Of a DNA stretch of 39,716 bases, positions 1-8,303 are shown in pieces. Position numbers and translations under genes: made by a program. How positions within the stretch are numbered: the stretch's first letter is position 1; every line of letters begins with the position of its first letter. Source of the stretch: Woeseiaceae bacterium (GTDB lineage: Bacteria; Pseudomonadota; Gammaproteobacteria; Steroidobacterales; Woeseiaceae); assembly GCA_030066075.1 (NCBI GenBank), contig JASJCH010000003.1, forward strand, positions 1 to 39,716, read 5' to 3'. The notes under the pieces are model-generated. The model saw only the letters and a program-made list of their open reading frames with translations. It ran no database searches and was not told the DNA's origin.

Positions 1-797
1 AGGTAGCCGCCCTCGCCGCGCACGCCCTCGGTGATCAGGCAGCCGGCGCCGTAGATGCCGGTGGGATGGAACTGCACGAACTCCATGTCCTGCAGCGGCA
101 GGCCGGCGCGCAGCACCATCGCGTTGCCGTCGCCGGTGCAGGTGTGCGCCGACGTGCACGAGAAGTAGGCGCGACCGTAGCCGCCGGTGGCGAGGATAAC
201 CTGGTGCGAGCGGAATCGATGCAGGCGGCCGGTAGCCAGTTCGATCGCAACCACGCCACGACAGGCGCCGTCCTCCATGATCAGGTCGACCGCGAAATAC
301 TCGATAAAGAACTCCGCGTCATGCTTGAGCGACTGCTGGTACAGCGTGTGCAGCATGGCGTGGCCGGTGCGATCGGCGGCGGCGCAGGTGCGCTGGGCGG
401 TGCCCTCGCCGTAGTGCGTGGTCATGCCGCCGAACGGCCGCTGGTAAATCTTGCCGTCCTCGGTCCGCGAGAACGGCACGCCGTAATGCTCGAGTTCGAT
501 GACGGCGTCGGGCGCCTCCTTGCACATGTACTCGATGGCGTCCTGGTCGCCAAGCCAGTCCGAGCCCTTGATGGTGTCGTACATGTGCCAGCGCCAGTCG
601 TCCTCACCCATGTTGCCGAGCGCCGCGCTGATGCCGCCCTGCGCGGCAACGGTGTGGCTGCGGGTCGGGAACACCTTGGTAATGCAGGCGGTGTCGAAAC
701 CAGCCTCCGCAAGACCGAAGGTCGCGCGCAAACCGGCGCCGCCGGCGCCGATCACGACGATGTCGTAGGTGTGATCGATGAAGTCGTAGTCGCTCAT
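1..797 (-). CDS. sdhA: Succinate dehydrogenase flavoprotein subunit (partial, N-terminal 265 residues)
   Basis: Catalytic flavoprotein of complex II. It oxidises succinate to fumarate on the cytoplasmic face of the inner membrane and passes electrons through SdhB to the SdhCD anchor. Seen: the N-terminal Rossmann motif GAGGAG at residues 17-22, and the [12 protein letters not shown] segment, whose His48 is the expected covalent FAD attachment site (E. coli His45). Substrate-site motifs such as QFHPTG follow near the edge. The start ATG lies in an ATGA overlap with the sdhD stop. The gene runs off the left edge, so the C-terminal half and sdhB are not visible. This is the fourth gene of an operon led by an SDHAF4-like factor, which would be expected to help assemble this same subunit. 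Confidence 0.98.
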   Translation of the reverse strand, partial: MSDYDFIDHTYDIVVIGAGGAGLRATFGLAEAGFDTACITKVFPTRSHTVAAQGGISAALGNMGEDDWRWHMYDTIKGSDWLGDQDAIEYMCKEAPDAVIELEHYGVPFSRTEDGKIYQRPFGGMTTHYGEGTAQRTCAAADRTGHAMLHTLYQQSLKHDAEFFIEYFAVDLIMEDGACRGVVAIELATGRLHRFRSHQVILATGGYGRAYFSCTSAHTCTGDGNAMVLRAGLPLQDMEFVQFHPTGIYGAGCLITEGVRGEGGY

Positions 798-1174
798 GCG
801 CCCAATCCAATTCTGAGAATCGCGTAAATCGAGAGGACTGCCACGAAGATATGGACGAATCGGGACAAAACGAGCGAGACGATCTTGACCCCGTGGCCGT
901 GCACGTAGTCTTCGATAACAACCTGGACGCCAAGGTGCGAATGGTACGCAATGGTCAGGCAAAGCAGCGCCAGCAGCACGGTGTTGATCGGCCGGCTGAT
1001 GAAGTCAACGACCGTGTAGTGCTCGAGCGACGGCAGCATGACGAGGGACGCGACGAACCACAGGCCGAGAAGTGCGAGCGCAACGCCGGATATGCGCTGA
1101 GCCCACCAGTGATCAGTGCCGTCTTTTGCCGTGCCGAGGCCAAGCACGCGACCGAGTGGCGCCCGCAGACTCAC
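794..1174 (-). CDS. sdhD: Succinate dehydrogenase membrane anchor subunit, cytochrome b556-associated
   Basis: This 126-residue integral membrane protein forms, with SdhC, the heme b and ubiquinone site of complex II. Three hydrophobic segments are visible (about 28-48, 60-82 and 100-123). The segment [16 protein letters not shown] carries His78, which aligns with the E. coli SdhD heme ligand His71, and Tyr90, which aligns with the quinone-site Tyr83. The start overlaps the sdhC stop by 4 bp (ATGA) and the stop overlaps the sdhA start in the same way, so translation of the three is probably coupled. Family sequence conservation is low, but the position and the heme/quinone residues make the call secure. 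Confidence 0.95.
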   Translation of the reverse strand: MSLRAPLGRVLGLGTAKDGTDHWWAQRISGVALALLGLWFVASLVMLPSLEHYTVVDFISRPINTVLLALLCLTIAYHSHLGVQVVIEDYVHGHGVKIVSLVLSRFVHIFVAVLSIYAILRIGLGA

Positions 1175-1545
1175 AACAGCACCCAGAAGACAACGGTTGC
1201 GACGGTGGCGGCGATCAACACAAACCAGGCTGAGGCGTTCGCCTGGCTTTTCTCGAAGCCGCGGCCCGCATCCCAGACCAGGTGACGAATGCCGTTGCCG
1301 AGATGGTAGAAGAAGGCAAAACTCCAGCCGATCAGCACCAGCCGGCCAATCAACGACGACATCAGGGCCGCGAACTCTTCGTATTCAACCGTGCCCGCCG
1401 CCGCGCTGACCAGCCACGCGGCCAAAACAAGAAAGCCGACCGCCATCGCGAGGCCGGTGCCTCGGTGGAGGATCGAAAGCATCATGGTGATGGGCCAGCG
1501 GTAGATCGAAATGTGCGGTGATAAAGGCTTTTCAGTATTGCTCAT
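1171..1545 (-). CDS. sdhC: Succinate dehydrogenase cytochrome b556 subunit
   Basis: This 124-residue inner-membrane anchor has three transmembrane segments. It has the family signature PLSPHISIYR at residues 7-16, followed by SILHRGTG, in which Ser24 and Arg28 align with the E. coli quinone-site residues Ser27 and Arg31. It also has HLGNGIRHLVWD, whose His81 aligns with heme ligand His84. The start is ATG, with a 29-bp gap from the upstream SDHAF4-like gene and an ATGA overlap with sdhD downstream. It acts with SdhD to reduce ubiquinone. Confidence 0.97.
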   Translation of the reverse strand: MSNTEKPLSPHISIYRWPITMMLSILHRGTGLAMAVGFLVLAAWLVSAAAGTVEYEEFAALMSSLIGRLVLIGWSFAFFYHLGNGIRHLVWDAGRGFEKSQANASAWFVLIAATVATVVFWVLL

Positions 1546-1574
1546 AAATGCCTGTAATTAATAACTTTAGTCAA

Positions 1575-1715
1575 CTAAAAATCGATACAGCGCCCGGCCT
1601 TTTCCCAGTCGCCGTAGCGAGTTGGATCCGGGCCCTCCCGACCACCGATTTCCTTCGGCTGCTCGGGCTCGGACTCCTGCTCGAGATCCTCTTTTTTCGT
1701 GTCCTCGTCTGGCAT
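1575..1715 (-). CDS. SDHAF4-like (DUF1674) succinate dehydrogenase assembly factor
   Basis: A 46-residue protein with a highly charged, probably disordered N-terminal half (Asp/Glu/Lys rich). The C-terminus GPDPTRYGDWEKAGRCIDF is the hallmark of the DUF1674/SDHAF4 family. In eukaryotes SDHAF4 binds flavinylated SdhA and promotes its docking onto the iron-sulfur subunit; that role here is inference from homology and position. The gene is directly upstream of sdhC with a 29-bp gap, so it is the first gene of the sdh operon. No Shine-Dalgarno sequence is visible and a candidate extended -10 lies at 1722-1729, so its mRNA may be leaderless. In many gammaproteobacteria the gene divergent from ygfZ is sdhE, the flavinylation factor. 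sdhE is not in this position here. Confidence 0.85.
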   Translation of the reverse strand: MPDEDTKKEDLEQESEPEQPKEIGGREGPDPTRYGDWEKAGRCIDF

Positions 1716-1721
1716 GGCGAG

Positions 1722-1729
1722 AGTATGCC
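1722..1729 (-). promoter_or_regulatory. Candidate -10 of the sdh operon promoter (possible leaderless start)
   Basis: On the minus strand CATACT (1727-1722) is preceded by TGG, giving an extended -10 form. Its spacing puts the predicted first transcribed base at about 1715-1716, which is the A of the ATG of the SDHAF4-like gene. No good -35 and no ribosome-binding sequence are seen. Inference only. Confidence 0.35.
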
Positions 1730-1778
1730 AGACCCCGTCTTGCGGTGCATAAGCCGCATGTACCAGTCTGTAACAAGG

Positions 1779-1784
1779 TAGAAT
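1779..1784 (+). promoter_or_regulatory. Candidate -10 of ygfZ
   Basis: TAGAAT lies 9 bp before the ygfZ ATG, so the mRNA would start within a few bases of the start codon. There is no recognisable -35 and no Shine-Dalgarno sequence in between. Weak evidence. Confidence 0.3.
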
Positions 1785-1793
1785 CCAGAGCCC

Positions 1794-2474
1794 ATGAGCG
1801 ACATTCCCTACAGCGCGATTTGCGTAACCGGCGAGGACGCGTTCGAGTTCCTGCAGGCGCAGCTCGCAGGTGACTTGAACAGGCTTCCGGACACCGCGTT
1901 GTCTGCGTGGTGCAATCCCAAGGGCCGGGTCATCGTGCTGTTCCGGGTCACGAAGACCGACGCGGGGTTCGACCTGCTTCTGCCGACCGAACTCATCGAC
2001 GCAATCGTCAAGCGACTCACAATGTTCCGCTTTCGGTCCAAGGTGGAATTCGGTACGCGTGCTGCCAGCGCGAGCGAACTGGGCATTGACGCCGCCTACG
2101 CAGACTGGCGCCTGGCTAACCTGCAAGCCGGTATACCGGAGATACTGGCGGCGCAGTCCGAGGAGTTCACTCCGCACATGCTCAACCTGGATCTGCTCGG
2201 GGCCGTTAGCGTGGACAAGGGATGCTACCCCGGGCAGGAAATCGTGGCCCGGACGCATTTTCGCGGCAAGACCCGGCGCCGCATGCTGCGCTTCCAGAGC
2301 GAGCAACCGGTAGCCGCAGGCGACAAGCTGTCGCTCGATGGCCGGGACGTGGGCGAGGTGCTGAACGCGATCGGGACCGAGCTGCTGGCCGTCGCGCCGG
2401 TCGCTAATGCGGAAGACGCGCTGGCCGTTAACGGCGTCCGACTCGAGAACGTGGCGTTGCCGTATCTCGACTAG
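1794..2474 (+). CDS. ygfZ: Compact YgfZ, folate-binding protein for Fe-S cluster and tRNA-modification enzymes
   Basis: YgfZ/IBA57-family proteins bind tetrahydrofolate and support a subset of iron-sulfur enzymes, including MiaB. The family signature KGCYPGQE, with Cys144 (E. coli Cys228), is followed by the conserved ARTHFRGK stretch. At 226 residues the protein is about 100 shorter than the E. coli one. The N-terminal part aligns up to about residue 88 and the text resumes with a GIPEI block near residue 113, so most of the middle portion of the usual fold is missing. No frameshift is visible, so it looks like a naturally compact form. It is divergent from the sdh operon (Fe-S and flavin enzyme) and its stop interlocks with that of lysS at CTAG. 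Confidence 0.9.
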   Translation: MSDIPYSAICVTGEDAFEFLQAQLAGDLNRLPDTALSAWCNPKGRVIVLFRVTKTDAGFDLLLPTELIDAIVKRLTMFRFRSKVEFGTRAASASELGIDAAYADWRLANLQAGIPEILAAQSEEFTPHMLNLDLLGAVSVDKGCYPGQEIVARTHFRGKTRRRMLRFQSEQPVAAGDKLSLDGRDVGEVLNAIGTELLAVAPVANAEDALAVNGVRLENVALPYLD

Positions 2475-3976
2475 TCGAAGACCTCCGGCCGCATGTGCGG
2501 AAACAGCAGCACATCGCGGATCGACGGCGAGTCGGTCAACAGCATGACGAGACGGTCAACGCCGATACCGATACCGGCCGTTGGCGGCATGCCGTACTCG
2601 AGCGCACGGATGTAGTCGTGGTCGAATGACATCGCCTCATCATCGCCGGCGGCTGCCTGCTCCACTTGCTGGCGAAACCGCTCGGCCTGGTCTTCCGGGT
2701 CGTTGAGTTCCGAGAAACCGTTGGCGATCTCGCGCCCGGCGATGATCAGCTCGAAGCGATCCGTCACAAACGGGTCCGCATCGTTTTTACGCGCCAGCGG
2801 CGACACCTCGGCCGGATACTGGGTCACGAACGTCGGCTCGCGCAGGTTCGCCTCGGCGGTTTCCTCGAAGATCTCGAGCTGCAACTTCCCGGCGCCATAG
2901 CCGTCCTTGACCGGCGCACCGATTTTCTCGCAGTACGCCGCGAGATAATCGCGGTCCCGGACCTTCGACATGTCGAAGTCGGGATTGAACTGCTCGATGG
3001 CTTCTTCAACCGTTATGCGCGGGAACCTGGCTCCGAAGTCGTAGGTTTCGCCCTGGTACTCGACGATCGTCGTGCCATTCACGGCGTCGGCCATGCCGTG
3101 CAGCATGGCTTCCGTGGAGTCCATCCAGTCGGTGTACTCCGCGTAGGCGCGGTACGCTTCCATCATCGTAAACTCGGGATTGTGCTGCGTTGACACACCC
3201 TCGTTACGAAAATTGCGGTTGATCTCGTACACGCGATCGAAGCCGCCGACGATCAGGCGTTTCAGGTTGAGCTCCGGTGCGATGCGCAGGTACAGCGGCA
3301 TATCGAGCGCGTTGTGATGCGTCGTGAACGGACGCGCGATCGCGCCCCCCGGCGTCACCTGCATCATCGGCGTCTCGACCTCGAGGAAATCAAGCGACTC
3401 CAGGAAGCCGCGCATGTACGTGATGACCTCCGAGCGCTTGCGAAACACCTCACGACTGTTTTCGTTGATGATCAGGTCGACGTAGCGCTGTCGATAGCGC
3501 GTCTCCTGGTCGGAGAGGCCGGCCCACTTCTCGGGCAGGGGGCGCAACGACTTGGTCAGCAGCCGCACCTCGTCCGCGAGCACCGTGAGCTCGCCGGTGT
3601 TGGTGCGCATCAGTGCGCCGCGCGCCCCGACGACGTCGCCGACGTCCCACTTCTTGAAGGCCTGGTATACGCCTTCCGGCAAGCGGTCGCGCTCGAGACG
3701 AATCTGGATCTGGCCCGAGCGATCCTGCAGCTTGATGAAGCTCGCCTTGCCCATGACGCGCTTGGCCATCATGCGCCCACCGACGCGAACCTCGATCTGC
3801 TCTTCTTCGAGCGCATCCTTGTCATGCGTATGGAAGGTCTGGTGCAGTTGTTCGGCCGTCGCGTTACGCCTGAAGTCATTCGGGAACGGGTTGCCCTGCT
3901 CCCGGAGAGCGTCGAGCTTGCCGCGCCTTTCGGCAATGAGCTTGTGTTCATCCGGCTTGTTGGTGTCGTCAGTCAC
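2471..3976 (-). CDS. lysS: Lysyl-tRNA synthetase, class II
   Basis: This enzyme charges tRNA-Lys with lysine in the cytoplasm. At 501 residues it has the usual length. Order of parts: N-terminal helices (1-60), OB-fold anticodon-binding domain (about 60-170, including [16 protein letters not shown]), then the class II catalytic core. Motif 2 is [20 protein letters not shown] and motif 3 is [13 protein letters not shown] near the C-terminus. The start is GTG (3976); an AAGGAA lies about 12 bases upstream. It follows prfB by 15 bp, the same prfB-lysS operon as in E. coli. The stop codon shares CTAG with that of convergent ygfZ, leaving no space for an intrinsic terminator. Confidence 0.98.
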   Translation of the reverse strand: MTDDTNKPDEHKLIAERRGKLDALREQGNPFPNDFRRNATAEQLHQTFHTHDKDALEEEQIEVRVGGRMMAKRVMGKASFIKLQDRSGQIQIRLERDRLPEGVYQAFKKWDVGDVVGARGALMRTNTGELTVLADEVRLLTKSLRPLPEKWAGLSDQETRYRQRYVDLIINENSREVFRKRSEVITYMRGFLESLDFLEVETPMMQVTPGGAIARPFTTHHNALDMPLYLRIAPELNLKRLIVGGFDRVYEINRNFRNEGVSTQHNPEFTMMEAYRAYAEYTDWMDSTEAMLHGMADAVNGTTIVEYQGETYDFGARFPRITVEEAIEQFNPDFDMSKVRDRDYLAAYCEKIGAPVKDGYGAGKLQLEIFEETAEANLREPTFVTQYPAEVSPLARKNDADPFVTDRFELIIAGREIANGFSELNDPEDQAERFRQQVEQAAAGDDEAMSFDHDYIRALEYGMPPTAGIGIGVDRLVMLLTDSPSIRDVLLFPHMRPEVFD

Positions 3977-3991
3977 GAATCGGTTCTTTCC

Positions 3992-5087
3992 TTACAGACC
4001 TTGTTTGAGGCTGGCTTCGATGAAATCATCGAGGCCGCCATCGAGTACGGCTTGAGTGTTACCGGTTTCGACACCGGTGCGCAAATCCTTGATGCGGCTC
4101 TGGTCGAGCACGTAGTTGCGAATCTGGCTGCCCCAGCCCACGTCCGCCTTGCCCTCCTCGACCGACGCCGCTGCGGCCTGGCGCTCGCGCAGTTCGATTT
4201 CGTAGAGCTTCGCCTTGAGCTGGTTCATGGCCTGGGCCTTGTTCTTATGTTGCGACCGGTCGTTCTGGCACTGGACCACGGTGCTGGTGGGCAAGTGAGT
4301 GATACGAACGGCCGACTCGGTGCGGTTGACGTGCTGACCGCCAGCACCGGACGCGCGATAGACGTCGATACGCAGATCGGACGGATCGATCTCGATGTCG
4401 ATATTGTCGTCGACTTCCGGCGACACGAATACGGACGCGAACGAGGTGTGGCGGCGATTACCGGAGTCGAACGGCGACTTGCGGACGAGACGGTGCACCC
4501 CGGTCTCGGTACGCAGCCAGCCGTAGGCGTACTCGCCGACCATGTGCACGGTGGCGCTCTTGATTCCCGCCACTTCACCGGCGGACGCTTCGATTACCTC
4601 CGCCTTCAGACCATGCTGTTCCGCCCAGCGCAGGTACATGCGCAGGATCATCTCTGCCCAGTCCTGCGCCTCGGTGCCGCCCGCGCCCGACTGGATATCG
4701 AGATAGGCGTTATTGGCGTCGAGCTCCCCGGAGAACATACGCCTGAACTCGAGGGCCTCGAGTTTTCCCCGGAAACCGCCGATGTCATTCTCGACCTCGG
4801 CCACGGTGTCGGCATCGTCCTCGTCGACCGCCATCGCCAGCAATTCGCCGGCATCGTCGAGGCCGTTGGCCAGCTCGTCGAGGACCACGACCACTTGTTC
4901 GAGCTGGGCGCGCTCCTGCCCGAGCGCCTGCGCCCGTTCGGGCTCGTTCCAGACGTCAGGTTGTTCGAGTTCGCGCTGGACCTCGGTCAGGCGCTCGGCC
5001 TTACCGTCATAGTCAAAGATACCTCCTCAACGCATCCGTGCGTTCAGCGAGGTCGGCAATGGTTTGCTTGATCTGGCTCGTTTCCAT
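3992..5087 (-). CDS. prfB: Peptide chain release factor 2, expressed through a programmed +1 frameshift
   Basis: RF2 releases the finished peptide at UGA and UAA codons. The gene is in two frames. A 24-codon leader (ATG at 5087, METSQIKQ...) ends with CTT TGA at 5018-5013. A +1 shift then reads on through [10 protein letters not shown] to the stop at 3992, giving 364 residues against 365 in E. coli. The stop-codon recognition motif SPF and the catalytic motif GGQ (in [13 protein letters not shown]) are present. The residue just before SGAGGQ is Ala, as in most bacteria, and not the Thr246 of E. coli K-12. The gene lies between recJ and lysS. The frame change is autoregulatory and is not a pseudogene lesion. 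Confidence 0.98.
5012..5027 (-). promoter_or_regulatory. Programmed +1 frameshift site of prfB
   Basis: An internal Shine-Dalgarno sequence AGGAGGT (5027-5021) is followed by ATCTT and the in-frame stop TGA with a 3' C. This matches the classic E. coli site (AGGGGGTATCTTTGAC) in element order and spacing. When RF2 is scarce, the ribosome pauses at UGA-C and slips +1 on CUU. This is the known autoregulatory circuit of RF2. Confidence 0.97.
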
Positions 5088-5113
5088 GGTGTCGTCCGGA
5101 TTTGCAGCGCGCG

Positions 5114-5140
5114 ATCTTATCACGCACCGGCGGCGTGCAA
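5114..5140 (-). promoter_or_regulatory. Candidate prfB promoter within the recJ 3' end
   Basis: On the minus strand TTGCAC (5140-5135), a 15-bp spacer, and TAAGAT (5119-5114) preceded by TGA form an extended -10 type promoter. The predicted start is about 20 bases before the prfB ATG. The spacer is short, so this is a modest candidate. Confidence 0.35.
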
Positions 5141-6853
5141 GGCGGCAATTTGCTCGACGATCAGTTGCGGCGATTCCCTGCCCCGCCACTCGTTGACGTC
5201 CAGGCGATAGGCCAGCTGCACGATGCCGCGGAAAGCGGGTCCGGCCTGGTTGAACGCGATGGCGTCGACTACGGTCTCGCCCTCGACCGGGCGCAGGCGC
5301 ATTTTGAGGTGATTCTCGCCGACGGTACGCTGCTCTAGCAGTTCGAAATCGCCGCTCCATGTCGGCTCGGGGAAGCCGGAACCCCAGGGCCCGGCATCGC
5401 GCAGCGCCCGGGCCACCGGCAGCAGCCCGCCCCAGCGCGCGATGTCCGTCCCGGCGATGACGCCGTCCACGGCGATTGCACCGGAAAAGTCCGCATCGGG
5501 ATACAGCCGCTCGACCTGCCCGGCAACGGCATCGCAGAACTCGCCGTAACGCTCCTCGGCGATCGTGAGTCCGGCCGCCATCGCGTGCCCGCCGAAGCGC
5601 ACGATCAGGCCAGGATGCGTGCCGGACACGGCTTCCAGGACGTCCCGGGCATGCACGCCGCCGATCGAGCGCGCCGACCCCTTGAGCAATCCGTCGGATT
5701 CGCGGGCGAATGCGATCACCGGCCGATGACATTTCTCCCGCACGCGCGCCGCGATCAGGCCGACGACGCCCTGGTGCCAGGACGGCTCGAAAACGCAGAC
5801 ACACGCCGGCCAGCGCCGGGCGCCCAGCGAGTCGACGTAGGCGAACGCCTGCTCGCGCATGTCAGCCTCGATATCGCGCCGATCCTTGTTGATCTGGTCC
5901 AGCGTTGCGGCGTGGCGACCGGCGGTAGCCGGATCGTCGGTCAGGAGACACTCGATGCCGACGGCCATGTCCTCGAGTCTGCCGGCCGCGTTGATTCGCG
6001 GGCCAACGGCGAAGCCGAGATCCGTGCTGACGGTCCGTGAGGCAACCCGGCCCGCCTGTGTCAGCAGTGCCTCGATGCCGGCGACCGTGTGGCCCGCTCG
6101 AATCCGGTCGAGGCCCTGCTGCACGAGTATGCGGTTGTTGTGATCGAGCGGCACGACGTCCGCAACCGTGCCGAGCGCGACGAGATCGAGATACCGCGCC
6201 GCGACTTTCGACGCGCCGGCCAAGCCTTCCTGCTCGAGCGCACGGCCGAGCGCCGCCATCACGTAGAAAGCCACACCGACGCCTGCCAGGTTACGGCTGG
6301 CGAAGCGGCTGTCGGCCAGGTTGGGATTGACGATGACGTTCGCTTCCGGCAATTCCTCGGCCGGCAGGTGATGGTCGGTGACGAGCACATCGATGCCGAA
6401 CGACCGGGCTTCGCGAACGCCGTCCAGGCTGGAGATGCCGTTGTCCACGGTGACAATCAGCCCCGGCGACATCTCCGCCGCCACGCGCACGATCTCGGGT
6501 GACAGGCCGTAGCCGAATTCGAAACGATTCGGGACCAGGTAGTCGACGTCGGGGAAACCGAAAGCGTCCAGGCAGCGCAGCATGAGCGCCGTGCTCGTGG
6601 CGCCGTCGACGTCGAAGTCGCCGATCACGATGATGCGATCGCCCCTGTGCGCCAGCAGCAGCTCGACGGCCGCAGCGATATTGTCCAGCGACCCGACCGG
6701 CGCGAGGCCGGCAAGACCGTAGTCGAGTTGCGCGGCGCTGGTGACACCGCGCGAGGCATACAGCCGTGCGAACAGCGGATCAATGCCGTCGATATCGAAC
6801 GATTCCGGTAACTCGCGCCGGGTAATCGGCCGCATCCGCGTCGCGTCAGCCAT
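5120..6853 (-). CDS. recJ: Single-stranded-DNA-specific 5'-3' exonuclease RecJ
   Basis: A DHH-superfamily nuclease acting in recombination and mismatch or base-excision repair. Motifs seen: DFDVDG (79-84), DNGIS (about 137-141), the DHH triad (160-162) and the DHHA1-domain motif GGHAMAAG in the C-terminal half. With the ATG at 6853 the protein is 577 residues, the same length as E. coli RecJ. That ATG overlaps the end of the upstream rpfE-like gene by 8 bp. Longer in-frame starts upstream would lie inside that gene and are less likely. Followed by prfB and lysS. Confidence 0.97.
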   Translation of the reverse strand: MADATRMRPITRRELPESFDIDGIDPLFARLYASRGVTSAAQLDYGLAGLAPVGSLDNIAAAVELLLAHRGDRIIVIGDFDVDGATSTALMLRCLDAFGFPDVDYLVPNRFEFGYGLSPEIVRVAAEMSPGLIVTVDNGISSLDGVREARSFGIDVLVTDHHLPAEELPEANVIVNPNLADSRFASRNLAGVGVAFYVMAALGRALEQEGLAGASKVAARYLDLVALGTVADVVPLDHNNRILVQQGLDRIRAGHTVAGIEALLTQAGRVASRTVSTDLGFAVGPRINAAGRLEDMAVGIECLLTDDPATAGRHAATLDQINKDRRDIEADMREQAFAYVDSLGARRWPACVCVFEPSWHQGVVGLIAARVREKCHRPVIAFARESDGLLKGSARSIGGVHARDVLEAVSGTHPGLIVRFGGHAMAAGLTIAEERYGEFCDAVAGQVERLYPDADFSGAIAVDGVIAGTDIARWGGLLPVARALRDAGPWGSGFPEPTWSGDFELLEQRTVGENHLKMRLRPVEGETVVDAIAFNQAGPAFRGIVQLAYRLDVNEWRGRESPQLIVEQIAALHAAGA

Positions 6854-7805
6854 CGAGCAGCTCCGAATGCCGGCGCCAGAAGCGCCGGCGGTGGCCAGGT
6901 TCGACCCGGGCCTCAATACCGTCGCGAAACATCAGCGTCAGGGAGCTGACACGGCCTGCGCGCAGCAGGTCCCGCAGGTCGCTGAGGCAGCGTTCAAGCA
7001 CATCAGCGTCGTCATCGACCGGCACAACAGCGACGAAGCCGGCAACGGATGCCTCGACGCACGACGGGATGTCACCGGGCCAGTTGGCGACCACGCCCGT
7101 CCGGCTCAGCCAGTGCCCGACGAGCAGTGGATCGTTGGCAAACAAGGGTGGATGCGGAACCGTCGCCTGTTCGGGCGCATAGCCGCCGCCCCAGAACCAG
7201 AGGCAATTGATGGGTTGTTGCCCGTCTGCTGCGCGGCGCTGATTGACCTCGTGGTCGTGTAACGACATCTCGACTTCGGAGACGAGCTTGCGGTAGCCAG
7301 CGGCATCGTCACCCGACGGCATGTACTCGTTCGGCATATCCTGGTGCGCGACATACGGCGGCACGTCGCTGGTCGCGATCGGTTCGCTCGCCCGCAGGTA
7401 GCCGCGGGTACCGAGGCGTGCGAATCCGAAGCTCTCGTTGTCGCCGAGAGTGGCCTGCAGGTGATCCACCAGCGGCCGCAGGTCGGACGCCGGCGCCGAC
7501 TCGGCGTCGTGGGCGTGCAGGCACAGGTGGTCCAGGCGTGGTTCGAGATAAACGGGATCCGCGGCGGCAATCCAGACTGTCGGGCGGTCACCGGTTTGCC
7601 CCCACATCCGCAACGCGCCAAGTCCCGACTCCGGGTAGGGCAGGTTCAGCACCTCCAGCAAGCGCGCGAGCAGTTCGCGCGGCGCGTCGAGCTGCTGCAA
7701 GTCCGCCCGGGCCAGCCAGCGCCGCAGCGATGCGTCACGGACTCGCCCTGCGCCTGCGGCGGGCAGGACCACAATCGCTGCTGTCTTGTCGTACGGAGGC
7801 GCCAC
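6846..7805 (-). CDS. rpfE: RpfE-like protein (phosphoglycerate-mutase-like family)
   Basis: A 319-residue soluble protein without a signal peptide. The segment INCLWFWGGG (about 199-208) resembles the WFWGxG stretch of cofactor-independent phosphoglycerate mutase relatives. Proteins of this kind are named RpfE in Xanthomonas, where the gene also sits directly before recJ-prfB-lysS at the end of the rpf (regulation of pathogenicity factors) cluster. The name therefore rests on position plus this motif. Its biochemical activity is not established, and I cannot identify a full set of mutase catalytic residues. The start is GTG (7805) and the end overlaps recJ by 8 bp. Confidence 0.65.
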   Translation of the reverse strand: MAPPYDKTAAIVVLPAAGAGRVRDASLRRWLARADLQQLDAPRELLARLLEVLNLPYPESGLGALRMWGQTGDRPTVWIAAADPVYLEPRLDHLCLHAHDAESAPASDLRPLVDHLQATLGDNESFGFARLGTRGYLRASEPIATSDVPPYVAHQDMPNEYMPSGDDAAGYRKLVSEVEMSLHDHEVNQRRAADGQQPINCLWFWGGGYAPEQATVPHPPLFANDPLLVGHWLSRTGVVANWPGDIPSCVEASVAGFVAVVPVDDDADVLERCLSDLRDLLRAGRVSSLTLMFRDGIEARVEPGHRRRFWRRHSELLDG

Positions 7806-7870
7806 TTGCTCTACCAGAGGGGCTTTGTATGATGACCGTTCACTGCCCGCGATACTAACGGAAACCCCGC

Positions 7871-8248
7871 TTGAAATTCACCCGCGAAAACCCGACCGCA
7901 CTGATGGTCCGCAGCGTCACGCCGGAAGGCATCCGGATCGGCGACAAGGTCTACACACGAACGATCGGTTTGACCGTCGATACCGTCGTTGAAGACTGGC
8001 GCGACAAGCCAGTTGCCGAGCTCGCCGAAGACGATTTCGCAACCTTGCTGGCGCTCGAACCCGAGGTCGTCGTGCTGGGCACGGGCACGACCAACATTTT
8101 CCCGCCGAGGGAGCTCGTATTCGCTATGGCGAGGCAGCAAACAGGGTTCGAAGTGATGGATACGGCGGCCGCGGCCCGAACCTACAACGTGCTGGCCGGT
8201 GAAGGCCGAAACGTGGTCGCGGTGCTCTACTGCCCGGACGCAGCCTGA
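7871..8248 (+). CDS. Mth938/DUF498-domain protein
   Basis: A 125-residue single-domain protein of the Mth938-like (AAMDC/NDUFAF3) family. The characteristic segments are EPEVVVLGTGTTNIFPP near residues 63-79 and MDTAAAARTYNVLAGEGR in the C-terminal third. In mitochondria the NDUFAF3 branch assists complex I assembly; the bacterial role is unknown. The best start is TTG at 7871, because an in-frame stop lies at 7856-7858. The only ATG start (7904) would cut off the first strand. GATACT at 7851-7856 could be its -10. It is divergent from the rpfE-like gene and convergent with pilA. Confidence 0.8.
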   Translation: MKFTRENPTALMVRSVTPEGIRIGDKVYTRTIGLTVDTVVEDWRDKPVAELAEDDFATLLALEPEVVVLGTGTTNIFPPRELVFAMARQQTGFEVMDTAAAARTYNVLAGEGRNVVAVLYCPDAA

Positions 8249-8252
8249 CTAT

Positions 8253-8293
8253 CTGTCTACCGCTGATGCACGCGCACGATCACGCGAAGACAG
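8253..8293. repeat. Inverted repeat between convergent genes
   Basis: CTGTCT (8253-8258) and AGACAG (8288-8293) are complementary, and the stem extends by two pairs, one of them G-U. The loop is about 29 bases and there is no T run on either strand. It lies between the ends of the Mth938 gene and pilA, so it could help end transcription, but it does not look like a standard intrinsic terminator. Confidence 0.25.
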
Positions 8294-8303
8294 GTCGGGG
8301 TGC

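Noticed and set aside
1575..2306. 243-codon minus-strand frame ending with the DUF1674 motif
   Set aside because: Only the last 46 codons match the family; the rest is antisense to ygfZ. The true start is the ATG at 1715.
3314..5071. Long plus-strand open frame (585 codons) across lysS and prfB
   Set aside because: It lies antisense to two fully conserved genes, has no recognisable domain, and is explained by the GC-rich third-position bias that removes stops from the opposite strand.
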